Assembly (NCBI RefSeq): GCF_009856825.1
Contig: NZ_WVTD01000002.1
Location: 62,001-126,000, forward strand
DNA: 64,000 nt
Source: Novosphingobium silvae
Lineage (GTDB): Bacteria > Pseudomonadota > Alphaproteobacteria > Sphingomonadales > Sphingomonadaceae
Reading direction: 5' to 3'
The notes beneath the pieces are model-generated. The model did not search any database and had not been told where the DNA came from. It saw only the letters and a program-made list of their open reading frames with translations. Of this stretch, positions 25,519 through 33,742 are shown one piece after another; the first letter of the stretch is position 1; every line of letters begins with the position of its first letter. Both the position numbers and the translations under genes were made by a program.

Positions 25519-26550
25519 TCAGCCGATGAACTGTTCGGCATCCTCCGGGGCAAGCTGCACTCGCACCGCTGCCCGCATCTCGTCCCGGCCAAGCCGCTGC
25601 AAATCGTCATTGAAGTCACCAAGGGTGGCAGTCAGCATCAACGGCTCGATACCAGCCACGATCGCGCGCTCGGCCAACGTGTCAGCCGCATGTTGTCCAG
25701 CGGGATCGTTATCGCGCGCAATGTAGAGGCGGCGCAGCGATGGCGCGATTCGCAACGCGGACAGGTGACCCGCTGAAAGACCGGCGATCATGGGTATGGT
25801 CGGCATGATCTGACGGAGCGACAGTGTCGTTTCGATGCCCTCTCCGACGACCAGGACTGATCCGGCCCGACCGAACCGCAAGCCGTTGCCGAGGAGATGA
25901 CCCATGGCGCGACGCGGAGTAGCAACGGATGCCTTTCCGCTGCCGTTCGGATCGAGCCAGGTGCGGTGGATGCCGGTCAAAGATCCGTCATCACAGCGGA
26001 TTGCTGCAATCAATGCCGGGAACGCGCTCGGCGTGCCGGGCGGATCGTCTTCGTCGGCGCGATACCAGCAGTTGGGATGGAACCGTAGCGAGCCGCACGC
26101 GCGCAGGTCGATGATGCCTCGCTGGCGCAGATACGTCTCGGCAAGCGTGTCATGGATCGGCTGCGATATCGCCCACAGCCGTCGTGCAGCTTCCGGCGAT
26201 CCGGTCGGTACGGGCGGCAGCGGTTCAAATGCCTTTAGTTCTGGCGGCGGCAGAGCCAGAAAGCGCCGCGCTTCCTCGAGCGTGTCGGCAAGAGATGCAA
26301 ATCGCTGGTTGGCGGCGATAAGGTCGAGCAGATCGCCATGCTCGCCGGTGGCCGCGTCGGTCCATTTGCCGGCAGCACCCTTGCCGGCGTCGGGTCCGGT
26401 CAGTCGCACGAACAGGCTGCGCCCCGGTGTGCCTTCGACATCGCCGATGAGCCAGTAGCGGCCCTGTCGGCGGCCTTGGGGTAGATAGTAGCGGCAGACG
26501 CTCTCGGCATTGCGAGCAAGCTGCCGGGCAAGGTCGGATGCATCTGGCAT
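25519..26550 (-). CDS. Toprim-domain primase-like protein
   Basis: A 343-residue protein combining an N-terminal CHC2-type-like region without obvious zinc ligands (residues about 25-90), the DUF7146-like middle part (AETYLRQRGIID ... LRFHPNCWY) and a C-terminal Toprim domain with the acidic motifs VVGEGIETTLS and YIARDNDPAG. Such proteins are plasmid/ICE primase-like factors of unknown exact role. ATG 26550 follows AGGAGG by five bases; the frame upstream crosses the structured leader and is not used. Confidence 0.85.
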   Translation of the reverse strand: MPDASDLARQLARNAESVCRYYLPQGRRQGRYWLIGDVEGTPGRSLFVRLTGPDAGKGAAGKWTDAATGEHGDLLDLIAANQRFASLADTLEEARRFLALPPPELKAFEPLPPVPTGSPEAARRLWAISQPIHDTLAETYLRQRGIIDLRACGSLRFHPNCWYRADEDDPPGTPSAFPALIAAIRCDDGSLTGIHRTWLDPNGSGKASVATPRRAMGHLLGNGLRFGRAGSVLVVGEGIETTLSLRQIMPTIPMIAGLSAGHLSALRIAPSLRRLYIARDNDPAGQHAADTLAERAIVAGIEPLMLTATLGDFNDDLQRLGRDEMRAAVRVQLAPEDAEQFIG

Positions 26551-26670
26551 CTGATCCTCCTGAGACAAGAAGAGGGTCCGCCGCGCCCAAGCAATCCCCA
26601 CGAAGCAGGCTTCGCGGGGACCCCGATGCACGGCGGACCCTCAGTTGCGAGCGGGTCTGGGGAGCGCGAC
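26551..26670 (-). promoter_or_regulatory. Strongly structured leader before the Toprim gene
   Basis: On the minus strand, a 12-bp perfect outer stem GAGGGTCCGCCG/CGGCGGACCCTC (26572-26583 with 26631-26642) encloses an 11-bp inner hairpin (26596-26606 with 26609-26619). The inner stem has one A/C mismatch when read as plus-strand RNA but a G-U pair when read as minus-strand RNA, favouring a transcript in the gene's direction. There is only a weak U tract, so a leader regulator fits at least as well as a terminator. Confidence 0.6.
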
Positions 26671-28824
26671 CTACTCGGCGGCGACGGCGAAGGGGGTGTC
26701 GCCCTCGGCCTCGGCATTGTCGTCGATCAGCGCTTCGTCCGCCACGGACCGTGCGCCGTCGTCTACCGCCGGCTGCGCTTCGCCAATGGCATCGGCATCG
26801 ACCATGGCCTCATCAATGGGCGACTCGACCTCGCTTTCGGTCGGCGCTGGCAGTGCGCGACCGGGTGTACGCAGCGGTTCGGGCAACCAGCCGCTGCCTT
26901 CGAGCAGCACAGCTGCCCGTGCCGCCATGTCCGGCTTCTTGAGATGCGCGATGCTCTCAGCCACCTGTTCGCCCTTTGCTTCGCCCACTGCCTGAACGAT
27001 CCGCGCCTTGGTCACGCGGCCAAGGAATGTGTCCGCGGTTGGAGCCCAACCCGCTGCCGCCATGTCTAGATCGACCGCTTGCGCGAGGCTGTCGGCGTGG
27101 GCGAGCGCACGCGGCCTGCGGTTGTAAGCCTCGAACGTGGCGTTGACCGTGCAGGCGACGCAGTGGGCGAACAGCGACTTCTGCTGTTCGCCGTCCATGT
27201 CGCCAAGGGCATCCCACAGTGCTTCGGGTTGCGCGGGCAGCAGATCGGCAAGCGCCCGGTGCCGCGCATCGATGGCCTGTGCGGACGCCGTGTCGCCAAG
27301 CCCAGGTGCCTGCTGGCCAAACCCGACATGCTTGGCGTCGAGTTCGAGGCAGCTGTCTAGCGCATAGCGGTAGAACAACCGCAGCACGATCGCATGGAGG
27401 CAGGCGTGGAATGCCACCTCCGGCGACCGGGCCACTGCATCGCGCAGGGCGATCGTGCGGTGCGCGGTCAGTTCGGACATCAGCCGGTCAGGAATCGGGC
27501 GGAGGCCTTCATCCTCCTCGGGCTCAGGCGCAACCTCAACATTGCTGTCGATGCCGGCCTGATCGCCGCCATCGTCGGTGCCGTTGTCGGCATGGCCTTG
27601 GTCCCCTTCCACAACAGCACCTTGCTCGGGCTCGACGGGCAGTTCGTCCTCGGGCCGAACGAACCCGCGCTCGATCCGCAGGCTACCGTCGGGTGCGATG
27701 CTGATGAATGCACCGGCCCGCGCAACCTCATCGGCATCATAGGCCAGCGGCCTCTGATCGAGCGCTTCGATCGCGGTTTCCAGCTCGCCCAGCCGTTCGT
27801 CGACCTCGTCGGGCAGCTCGGGCGAGTCCTCGTGCTCGGCAATCAGCCCATCGTATTCGGCCTGGAGCGCATCGCGCGTGGCCTGCTCTTCAGCGGTGAT
27901 CGCCACCGGCGTGCCCCGGAGCTGGCGAAGGCCATAGGTATGGCCATAGGGAAAGTCGGGCGCTGCATCGATCCAGCGCCAGCCTTCGGCTTGCACCTTC
28001 ATCGCCTCATCGCGCAGGCGTTCGGAGACCATCAAGTCGACCAGCCCGACATCCTGCAGCCAGCCGCCGTCGTCACCCTGGAACAAGTCGCGCATGACGC
28101 CGCCGCCCGCCTCGATATAGGCATCGATGTCGATGAAACGGGCGCGCTTGTCGCAGGCACGCACCGCGCCTTCGGTCAGCATCCGGCGGATCGCGTATGG
28201 CTGGCGGTCGTAGGAGCCGGCGAGCCGTTCGAAGACCTGCTCCTGACGCTCATGGTCGCCATTGACCGTGAACGCCATCAGCTGGTCGAGCGTGATCTCA
28301 TCCTCGGCATAGGCGTCGAGGATCTTCGGCGACACGCTGGCGAGCTTCAGTCGCTGCTTGACCACCGCGACCGACACGAATTGATGCGCCGCAATCTCCT
28401 CCTCGGACTGGCCCTTTTCGCGGAGCGCCAGAAATGCACGGAACTGGTCGAGCGGATGCAGCGGTGCGCGCTGGATGTTCTCGGCCAGGCTGTCTTCCTC
28501 GGCATCGCCCTCGGTGCGGATAATGCACGGCACCGGCGCGTTGCGCGGCAGCTGCTTGCGCTTCACCAGCAGTTCGAGCGCCCGGTAGCGGCGACCGCCC
28601 GATGGCACCTCGAACATGCCGGTCTCGTTGCCATCGGCATCGACGACGGCGCGGACGGTGAGCGACTGCAACAGCGTGCGCCGGGCGATATCCTCGGAAA
28701 GGTCCTCGATGCCGACACCTGCCTTGATCCGGCGGACGTTGGACTGCGACAGCACCAGCTTGTCGAACGGGATGTCGCGTGAAACGCTGAGCGCGAGCTT
28801 GGGATTGGGATTGGACTTGGGCAT
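26671..28824 (-). CDS. ParB/Srx-domain partition-type protein
   Basis: A 717-residue protein with an N-terminal ParB/Srx nuclease-like domain: IPFDKLVLSQSNVR, a glycine-rich EVPSGGRRYRALELL, and AENIQRAPLHPLDQFRAF, followed by an HTH (EEEIAAHQFVSVAVVKQRL). The large C-terminal half is acidic in the middle (about 420-470) and helical towards the end. It is much longer than chromosomal ParB and no parA is adjacent, so it may be a stand-alone regulator or maintenance factor. ATG 28824 directly follows a duplicated leader. Confidence 0.87.
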   Translation of the reverse strand: MPKSNPNPKLALSVSRDIPFDKLVLSQSNVRRIKAGVGIEDLSEDIARRTLLQSLTVRAVVDADGNETGMFEVPSGGRRYRALELLVKRKQLPRNAPVPCIIRTEGDAEEDSLAENIQRAPLHPLDQFRAFLALREKGQSEEEIAAHQFVSVAVVKQRLKLASVSPKILDAYAEDEITLDQLMAFTVNGDHERQEQVFERLAGSYDRQPYAIRRMLTEGAVRACDKRARFIDIDAYIEAGGGVMRDLFQGDDGGWLQDVGLVDLMVSERLRDEAMKVQAEGWRWIDAAPDFPYGHTYGLRQLRGTPVAITAEEQATRDALQAEYDGLIAEHEDSPELPDEVDERLGELETAIEALDQRPLAYDADEVARAGAFISIAPDGSLRIERGFVRPEDELPVEPEQGAVVEGDQGHADNGTDDGGDQAGIDSNVEVAPEPEEDEGLRPIPDRLMSELTAHRTIALRDAVARSPEVAFHACLHAIVLRLFYRYALDSCLELDAKHVGFGQQAPGLGDTASAQAIDARHRALADLLPAQPEALWDALGDMDGEQQKSLFAHCVACTVNATFEAYNRRPRALAHADSLAQAVDLDMAAAGWAPTADTFLGRVTKARIVQAVGEAKGEQVAESIAHLKKPDMAARAAVLLEGSGWLPEPLRTPGRALPAPTESEVESPIDEAMVDADAIGEAQPAVDDGARSVADEALIDDNAEAEGDTPFAVAAE

Positions 28825-28915
28825 GACACTTCTCCGGACGGCCCGGCCGGGAGCCACTCTCCCGACACCTCGAACCGTCACGAAGCGAAGCGCCGCCCTC
28901 TTCCTCTGAAGAGAG
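28825..28915 (-). repeat. Duplicated leader, copy before the ParB-like gene
   Basis: About 90 bases nearly match the leader of the DUF932 gene (30152-30242). The shared order on the minus strand is GGAAGAGGGCGGCG, CGTGACGGTTCGAG, a GGGAG-loop-CTCCC hairpin (28849-28863), a GGCCGGGCC block and GGAGA before TGTCATG. It ends at the start codon. Confidence 0.75.
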
Positions 28916-28951
28916 CGACGCCGCGAACCGGGATGACGTTGAAAAAGAGAG

Positions 28952-30151
28952 CTATGCCGCCACCCGGTCGAACAGCTTCTTGGCGCGACCTTCGAGATCA
29001 AGCCGGGCGTCCTGCTGCACCTTGCCCCGCGCGAAGGCGGTAATGCCTTGGACGAAGTCGAACACGAACTCCGGTGGGCGACCTTCCTCGGCCAGAACCG
29101 TGTCGATGATCTTGGTGGTCTCTGCCTTTCCGAACCCCCGCTTGCGCAGGAAATCGCTCCGATCTTCATCCGAGCGCGCGACGATGCGCTCGCGCGCTTG
29201 CCGGATGCCGTTGACGAACGGCAGCGGCGAGGAATCCGCGAACCGGGTCAGCGCCGGTGCCGCCTCATATGCAAAACGGTTAGCGGCGTATTTGCTGTGC
29301 CGGATGCTGATCTCTTCGAAGTCCTCGACGCCCCAGAGGTTGCGGTTCTGGCAGACGGCACGGAGGTAGAAGCTGGCGATGCCGAGTGTTTTGGCGCCGA
29401 CCTCGCTGTTCCAGCAATAAAAGCCTCGGAAGTAGATGTCGGGCGATCCGTCTGGCAGCTTGCCCGCCTCAATCGGGTTGAGGTCGTCGACCAGGAAAAG
29501 GAACACGTCGCGGTCGGACGCATACAGCGTGGTCGTATCGGCGCTGATATCGACCATGGGATTGTAGATGCCGGTCGACCAGTCGAGCACGCCCGGCACC
29601 TTCCAACGCGTGTCGCCCGTGCCGTTGCCAGCGATACGCTGCACGGCAGCGACCAGCTCATGGTCGTAGATTCGGCCGTAATCTGGACCGGTGACCGCGC
29701 GCAGTTCCATGCGGCCGTCATCGGTCTCCAGCGTCTTGACCTGCTCTGCGCGGCGGTTGGTAAGCCCATATTGCAGGTTGATGCCTGCCAGCGGCGCCGG
29801 AAGCTGGCGCAGATACGCCGCCGGCGCGCCGACCAATGCTGCCAGCTGTCCGAAGCTCCAATGCGTTGGCGAGATCGGTTGCTCGGCACCAGGCAGGATC
29901 AGGTCGAGCCGTTCAGCATCGTCGCGGCTGGCTTCGACCCGCACTGCGGCACTTTCCACCGTGCGCGTGCGGCTGCGCTCGGCCCGGCCCTTCACCGAGG
30001 CCATCAGCGCATTGAGCGACAGATAGCGCTCGTCGGCGGGACGACTGAACCATTCCGACGAAACCCGACCTACCCGCTGGCCGCGACCGACATCGACCTT
30101 GTAGCCACCGCTCAGGTCAGGGCTCGCGTCGAGAACTTGAACTTGTGTCAT
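28952..30151 (-). CDS. DUF932 protein
   Basis: A 399-residue DUF932 protein, a family widespread on plasmids, phages and ICEs and also seen as an anti-restriction-island passenger; the molecular role is not settled. Characteristic blocks are WSFGQLAALVGAPAAYLRQL, the GRIYDHELVAAVQRI segment, ASDRDVFLFLVDD and FRGFYCWNSEVGAKTLG. ATG 30151 sits at the end of a leader duplicated before the ParB-like gene. It is the first gene of the minus-strand maintenance module. Confidence 0.88.
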   Translation of the reverse strand: MTQVQVLDASPDLSGGYKVDVGRGQRVGRVSSEWFSRPADERYLSLNALMASVKGRAERSRTRTVESAAVRVEASRDDAERLDLILPGAEQPISPTHWSFGQLAALVGAPAAYLRQLPAPLAGINLQYGLTNRRAEQVKTLETDDGRMELRAVTGPDYGRIYDHELVAAVQRIAGNGTGDTRWKVPGVLDWSTGIYNPMVDISADTTTLYASDRDVFLFLVDDLNPIEAGKLPDGSPDIYFRGFYCWNSEVGAKTLGIASFYLRAVCQNRNLWGVEDFEEISIRHSKYAANRFAYEAAPALTRFADSSPLPFVNGIRQARERIVARSDEDRSDFLRKRGFGKAETTKIIDTVLAEEGRPPEFVFDFVQGITAFARGKVQQDARLDLEGRAKKLFDRVAA

Positions 30152-30242
30152 GACATGTCTCCGCGACGGCCCGGCCGAGAGCCTCTCTCCCGACACTCGA
30201 ACCGTCACGGCGACAGCCGCCGCCCTCTTCCTCTCTTCTTGA
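30152..30242 (-). repeat. Duplicated leader, copy before the DUF932 gene
   Basis: Second copy of the 90-base leader seen at 28825-28915. The hairpin equivalent is at 30177-30191; as minus-strand RNA its stem is GGGAG/CTCTC, with a G-U pair where the other copy has G-C, so pairing is kept despite the change. Confidence 0.75.
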
Positions 30243-30290
30243 CTTTGTAATGCGATCTCCTTACGAGCAGCAGGCGTATAGGAGACCGCC

Positions 30291-30617
30291 ATGTCCGCAA
30301 TGCTTGAAGAGATCAGCACCATCACCGCCAAGGGCCAGACCACGGTTCCGAAGTCGGTCCGGACCGCACTTGGCGTCGATTATGGCGGCAAGATCGCGTT
30401 CCGAGTCGACGAGCGCGGCGTGTCGGTCCACCGCGCGGAGGTCGATAACGAAGACCCCGCCATTGACCGGTTCCTGGCGTTCCTTGCCGACGACATTGCC
30501 CGGCGACCCGAGGCGGTCACTGCGCTGACGCCGGCACTAGCCGAGCGTCTTGCGGCGCTGACCGAAGGTGTGAAGGTTGACCTCGAAGCGCCGATCGATG
30601 GCGACGTCGATCTGTAA
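30291..30617 (+). CDS. prlF: Antitoxin PrlF (SohA)-like, AbrB fold
   Basis: A 108-residue protein with the SpoVT-AbrB DNA-binding fold (EEISTITAKGQTTVPKSVRTAL, then GGKIAFRVDERG) and a C-terminal toxin-binding region, as in PrlF antitoxins. Its stop overlaps the yhaV start (TAATG), the usual coupling of a prlF-yhaV pair. The AbrB fold normally represses the operon's own promoter. It lies between the DUF932 gene (divergent) and the recombinase. Confidence 0.9.
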   Translation: MSAMLEEISTITAKGQTTVPKSVRTALGVDYGGKIAFRVDERGVSVHRAEVDNEDPAIDRFLAFLADDIARRPEAVTALTPALAERLAALTEGVKVDLEAPIDGDVDL

Positions 30618-31108
30618 TGCTGGAGGTGAACGGGTGGCAGCTATTCGCCCATCCGCTGTTCCTCGATCAGATCGAGAGGTTGGCAGCGGCGGCCGAGAAG
30701 GCGCAAGCAAAAGACCCGCGCGGCTGGCGCAAGTCGGCCAACGCGAAGCTGCTCGCTGCCCTGCGCCAGTTGGTGTTCGAGAAGATCCCGCAGGATCCCA
30801 CCCGTCCTGAATACCGCCAAGGCGGCACACTCGGCGATGCGCGGAAACACTGGTTCCGGGCCAAGTTCGGCGGCGGGCGGTTTCGATTGTTCTTCCGCTA
30901 CAGCAGCAGCGCCAAGGTGATCGTGTTCGCCTGGGTGAATGACGAGAACAACCTGCGGACCTATGGCTCGAAGTCTGATGCCTATGCTGTGTTCCGCAAG
31001 ATGCTCGACAGCGGCAACCCGCCCGATGATTGGGTGGCGCTGATGGCAGCGGCAAGTGACGATGAAGCGCTCCAACGATTCGAGGCGGCTACGCCGGAAG
31101 CGCCGTGA
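30617..31108 (+). CDS. yhaV: Toxin YhaV, RelE-superfamily ribonuclease
   Basis: A 163-residue YhaV-type toxin: NGWQLFAHPLFLDQIERLA at the start, the KHWFRAKFGGGRFRLFFRY core strand pair, and VFAWVNDENNLRTYGSKSDAY at the end, all typical. YhaV cleaves mRNA in a ribosome-dependent way and is neutralised by PrlF. In an ICE it probably stabilises the element by penalising its loss. A short stop-to-start gap then leads towards the recombinase gene. Confidence 0.92.
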   Translation: MLEVNGWQLFAHPLFLDQIERLAAAAEKAQAKDPRGWRKSANAKLLAALRQLVFEKIPQDPTRPEYRQGGTLGDARKHWFRAKFGGGRFRLFFRYSSSAKVIVFAWVNDENNLRTYGSKSDAYAVFRKMLDSGNPPDDWVALMAAASDDEALQRFEAATPEAP

Positions 31109-31154
31109 GCACGTATCTGCACTACGCTGGTAATCAGGGTTTGCGCGACGCGAT

Positions 31155-31412
31155 ATGCAGCGACAGCATCGGCCCATGCCGCTGCCACGCAAACGCCGGA
31201 TCCGCGCGCCACGCAAATGGTCGCAAGACATTGGTGACCTGCATGATTATGTTAAGGCACCGCCGCAACGCGCATATGTCGGCAAGACAGACACAGAGAT
31301 CGCTGTCTCAGATGACTGGCCCGATCAGGTTCCGATCAGCGACGCTGAACTGCGCGTCATCGAAGGCCATTTGCGCAGCGAACTCGACAAGCTGTTTGGT
31401 CCGCTGCCGTGA
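31155..31412 (+). CDS. Small protein upstream of the serine recombinase
   Basis: An 85-residue frame ending 18 bases before the recombinase start. A later ATG at 31176 (MPLPRKRRIRAPRKW) gives a 78-residue, strongly basic N-terminus and acidic C-terminus (ISDAELRVIEGHLRSELDKL), the likelier form. Position immediately before an ICE recombinase suggests a recombination directionality factor or accessory, but no domain is recognisable. Confidence 0.6.
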   Translation: MQRQHRPMPLPRKRRIRAPRKWSQDIGDLHDYVKAPPQRAYVGKTDTEIAVSDDWPDQVPISDAELRVIEGHLRSELDKLFGPLP

Positions 31413-31430
31413 TCTGAGGAGTAGTAAGCC

Positions 31431-33128
31431 ATGACCAGCACGGCCCGCCGACCGGATCAGGAGGTGGTGCCGGTTGCCACCACCGCGCGCGCTGCGCTTT
31501 ATCTGCGCGTCTCGACCAGCAAACAGGCCGAAAGCGACCTGTCGATCCCTGACCAGCGTCGTCAGATCGAAAGCTATTGTCTGTCACGCGGCTGGGAGGT
31601 TGCTGACACATTCGTCGAACCGGGTAACACTGCCACCGATGATCGCCGACCTGCATTCCAGGCGATGATCGAAGCGGCGATGAGCAAGCCGCCTGCGTTT
31701 ACCGTGATCGTCGTTCACAGTTTCTCGCGCTTCTTCCGCGATCAGTTCCAATTCGAGTTCTATGTCCGCAAGCTGGCCAAGAACGGGGTTAGGCTTGTCT
31801 CGATCACCCAGGACCTTGGCGATGATCCGATGAGTGTCATGATGCGGCAGATCATGACCCTGTTCGACGAGTATCAGTCGAAGGAGAACGGCAAGCACAC
31901 CCTGCGCGCCATGAACGAGAACGCCCGGCAGGGCTTCTGGAATGGCGCACGGGCACCGATCGGCTACCGGATCGTGGCAGCCGGGCAGCGCGGGGCAAAG
32001 ATCAAAAAGGCGCTGGAAGTCGATCCGATTCAGGCTGAAACGGTGCGGCGCATTTACCGAATGGCGTTGAACGGGGTTGAAGATCGCGGGCCGATGGGAC
32101 TCAAGGCGATTGCGAGCTGGCTCAACGAGAACAACATCCGCACCCGTGATGGTGGGCGATGGGGTGTGGGAGCTGTTCACCAAATACTGACCCGCACGAC
32201 CTATATCGGCCAACACCGGTTCAATACGCGCGATCACAAGACCCGGCGGCCCAAGCCGGAGAGCGAGCATGCGATCATGGAAGTGCCGGCTATCATCTCA
32301 GAGGTTGAGTTCGAAACCGTGCAGCGGTCGCTGAAGGCGCGAAGCCCGAAGATGATGCCGCCGATGGCAGTGGGTGGTCCTACACTGCTTACAGGCATCT
32401 GCTTCTGCGCTTGCTGCGGCGGCGCGATGACGCTGCGGACCGGGACCAGCAACACCGGCAAGGAATATCGGTACTACACCTGCGCGACCAAGGCCCGACA
32501 GGGCGTGAAGGGTTGCCCCGGCATCACCGTGCCCATGGACCGGCTGAACGACGCCGTCATCGCGCATATCGAGAAGCGGCTGCTTGAACCGGTGCGGCTG
32601 GAAGCGCTTATGGACCAGATCCTCGAACGCAGGGACGACTGGGTCGCCCAGCGCCGACTGCACGTTGCCGATCTTGAGCGCCGGGCGACGGAAGCCGAAG
32701 CCAAGCTCAAGCGGCTCTACGAGGCCATCGAGAATGGCGTGCTCGATATGAGCGACCCGTCGCTCAAGGACCGCATTGCCGAACTGGCCGCAACCCGGGA
32801 TCAGGCGCGCGGCGACGCTGACCGTGCGGTATCGCACATCGAAAAGATTGGTCCGGCAATCACACCGGAAAGTCTTCGGGCCTTCGCGAAGGCGGCCCGC
32901 AAGAAGCTGCGCAACAACGATGGGTCGTTCGCTCGCGACCATATCCGTGCCGTTGCGCAACGAGTCGAAGTGATCAGTAAGACCGAGGTCCGCATCCGCG
33001 GTCAGCGCAGCGAACTGCTTAGAACCTTGACCGCCGCCTCTGGCGTAGAGGCGGCGGTGCTAGGCGTTCGTGGTTTTGAACCGAAATGGTGCGCCCGACA
33101 GGATTCGAACCTGTGGCCCCCAGATTAG
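31431..33128 (+). CDS. Large serine recombinase (ICE integrase)
   Basis: A 565-residue large serine recombinase. The N-terminal catalytic domain has AALYLRVSTSKQ with nucleophile Ser28 and the downstream SRFFRD arginines; then come the recombinase domain (about 175-285), a zinc ribbon (CACCGG ... TCATKARQGVKGCPG) and a C-terminal coiled coil (about 400-450). It should integrate and excise the element. The frame has no stop of its own before the tRNA: its last 13 residues (WCARQDSNLWPPD) are encoded by the antisense strand of tRNA-Arg. Confidence 0.9.
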   Translation: MTSTARRPDQEVVPVATTARAALYLRVSTSKQAESDLSIPDQRRQIESYCLSRGWEVADTFVEPGNTATDDRRPAFQAMIEAAMSKPPAFTVIVVHSFSRFFRDQFQFEFYVRKLAKNGVRLVSITQDLGDDPMSVMMRQIMTLFDEYQSKENGKHTLRAMNENARQGFWNGARAPIGYRIVAAGQRGAKIKKALEVDPIQAETVRRIYRMALNGVEDRGPMGLKAIASWLNENNIRTRDGGRWGVGAVHQILTRTTYIGQHRFNTRDHKTRRPKPESEHAIMEVPAIISEVEFETVQRSLKARSPKMMPPMAVGGPTLLTGICFCACCGGAMTLRTGTSNTGKEYRYYTCATKARQGVKGCPGITVPMDRLNDAVIAHIEKRLLEPVRLEALMDQILERRDDWVAQRRLHVADLERRATEAEAKLKRLYEAIENGVLDMSDPSLKDRIAELAATRDQARGDADRAVSHIEKIGPAITPESLRAFAKAARKKLRNNDGSFARDHIRAVAQRVEVISKTEVRIRGQRSELLRTLTAASGVEAAVLGVRGFEPKWCARQDSNLWPPD

Positions 33129-33163
33129 GAATCTGGTGCTCTATCCTGCTGAGCTACGGGCGC
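33090..33163 (-). tRNA. tRNA-Arg (CCT anticodon), ICE integration site
   Basis: Read on the minus strand, the 74-base gene folds fully: acceptor GCGCCCG/CGGGCGC, D arm GCTC...GAGC, anticodon stem CCAGA/TCTGG with loop TTCCTAA (anticodon CCT), and T arm ACAGG-TTCGAAT-CCTGT, discriminator A. No CCA is encoded. The 3' end adjoins the ICE, consistent with integration at the tRNA 3' end. Confidence 0.95.
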
Positions 33164-33228
33164 ACTCGAGCGCGTCCTAGCTTGCATGTTCAGCCTTGGC
33201 AATCGCCGCAAGCGCAGGAATTGACGCC

Positions 33229-33735
33229 TCAGTTCGCCTTTTCCGGAGGAACCACGGGAAGCAGAAGCGGCAGTACAGCGATCCCCTCATCGACGAGTTC
33301 GCGCGCTTCCTCGACCGTCGCCTGGCCATGGATGCTTTCGGCTTCCGATTCTCCGTAGTGGATAGCGCGGGCATTGTCGGCGAACTTGTCTCCGACGAAC
33401 CGCGAGGATTCCAGTGCTGCCGCCTGCAACTTCGCAAGAGTCTGGATCATTTCAACAACCTGCGGCGGTGGTTCCGGTACTGGTGCAGGTGCGATCGCAG
33501 TCATTTTCGACGACGGCGCTGGCACGGGCGCGGGGCGACCGGCCTGGCCTTCCGGCAACTGGTTGCCCTTACGAGCGAGACGGGGTGCCTGGACTGCCTT
33601 GCCGACTTCACCGGAGCCGCAATGGGGGCAGGACACATAGCCTCGCTCCTGCTGGCGCGTATAGTCGTCCGAGGATTTGAACCAGCCCTCGAATCGGTGT
33701 TGCCCGGTGCGGCATTCCAGGTCGTAGACGATCAT
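33229..33735 (-). CDS. DUF1178 protein
   Basis: A 168-residue DUF1178 member. It starts MIVYDLECRTGQHRFEGWF, has a CPHCGSGEVGKAV zinc-ribbon-like motif (CxxC near residues 36-39) and a conserved C-terminal half with SRFVGDKFADNARAIHYGE. These proteins are common in alphaproteobacteria and of unknown function. The start is ATG 33735; an in-frame extension upstream overlaps the next gene. Seven bases separate it from the nitrilase gene, suggesting co-transcription. Confidence 0.87.
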   Translation of the reverse strand: MIVYDLECRTGQHRFEGWFKSSDDYTRQQERGYVSCPHCGSGEVGKAVQAPRLARKGNQLPEGQAGRPAPVPAPSSKMTAIAPAPVPEPPPQVVEMIQTLAKLQAAALESSRFVGDKFADNARAIHYGESEAESIHGQATVEEARELVDEGIAVLPLLLPVVPPEKAN

Positions 33736-33742
33736 CGAGTGC

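Larger units (their letters stand above)
1..33089. mobile_element. Right-hand part of an integrative and conjugative element next to tRNA-Arg
   Basis: The region carries a Trb-type T4SS module, coupling protein, relaxase, TraF, lytic transglycosylase, ParB/DUF932/Toprim maintenance genes, a toxin-antitoxin pair and a large serine recombinase. The recombinase ends against the 3' end of a tRNA-Arg(CCT) gene, after which the gene content becomes purely housekeeping. I saw no second copy of the tRNA 3' end in the window, so the other attachment site, and the trbL-trbF-trbG-trbI genes normally following trbJ, must lie to the left of position 1. The exact crossover point is not determined; I place the right border at or just inside the tRNA 3' end. 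Confidence 0.85.

Noticed and set aside
27394..28782. 462-codon plus-strand frame opposite the ParB-like gene
   Set aside because: The minus-strand ParB motifs are clear and the opposite reading has no recognisable feature.
1..33089. CRISPR array
   Set aside because: I looked for regularly spaced identical repeats and saw none; the repeats present are leaders, hairpins or operators.
1..33089. Second copy of the tRNA-Arg 3' end as the other attachment site
   Set aside because: I did not find a matching stretch elsewhere in the window; the left border must lie outside it.
33086..33358. Short plus-strand frame beginning in the tRNA antisense
   Set aside because: Its first residues are the well-known false translation of a tRNA gene, and the rest opposes the DUF1178 gene.
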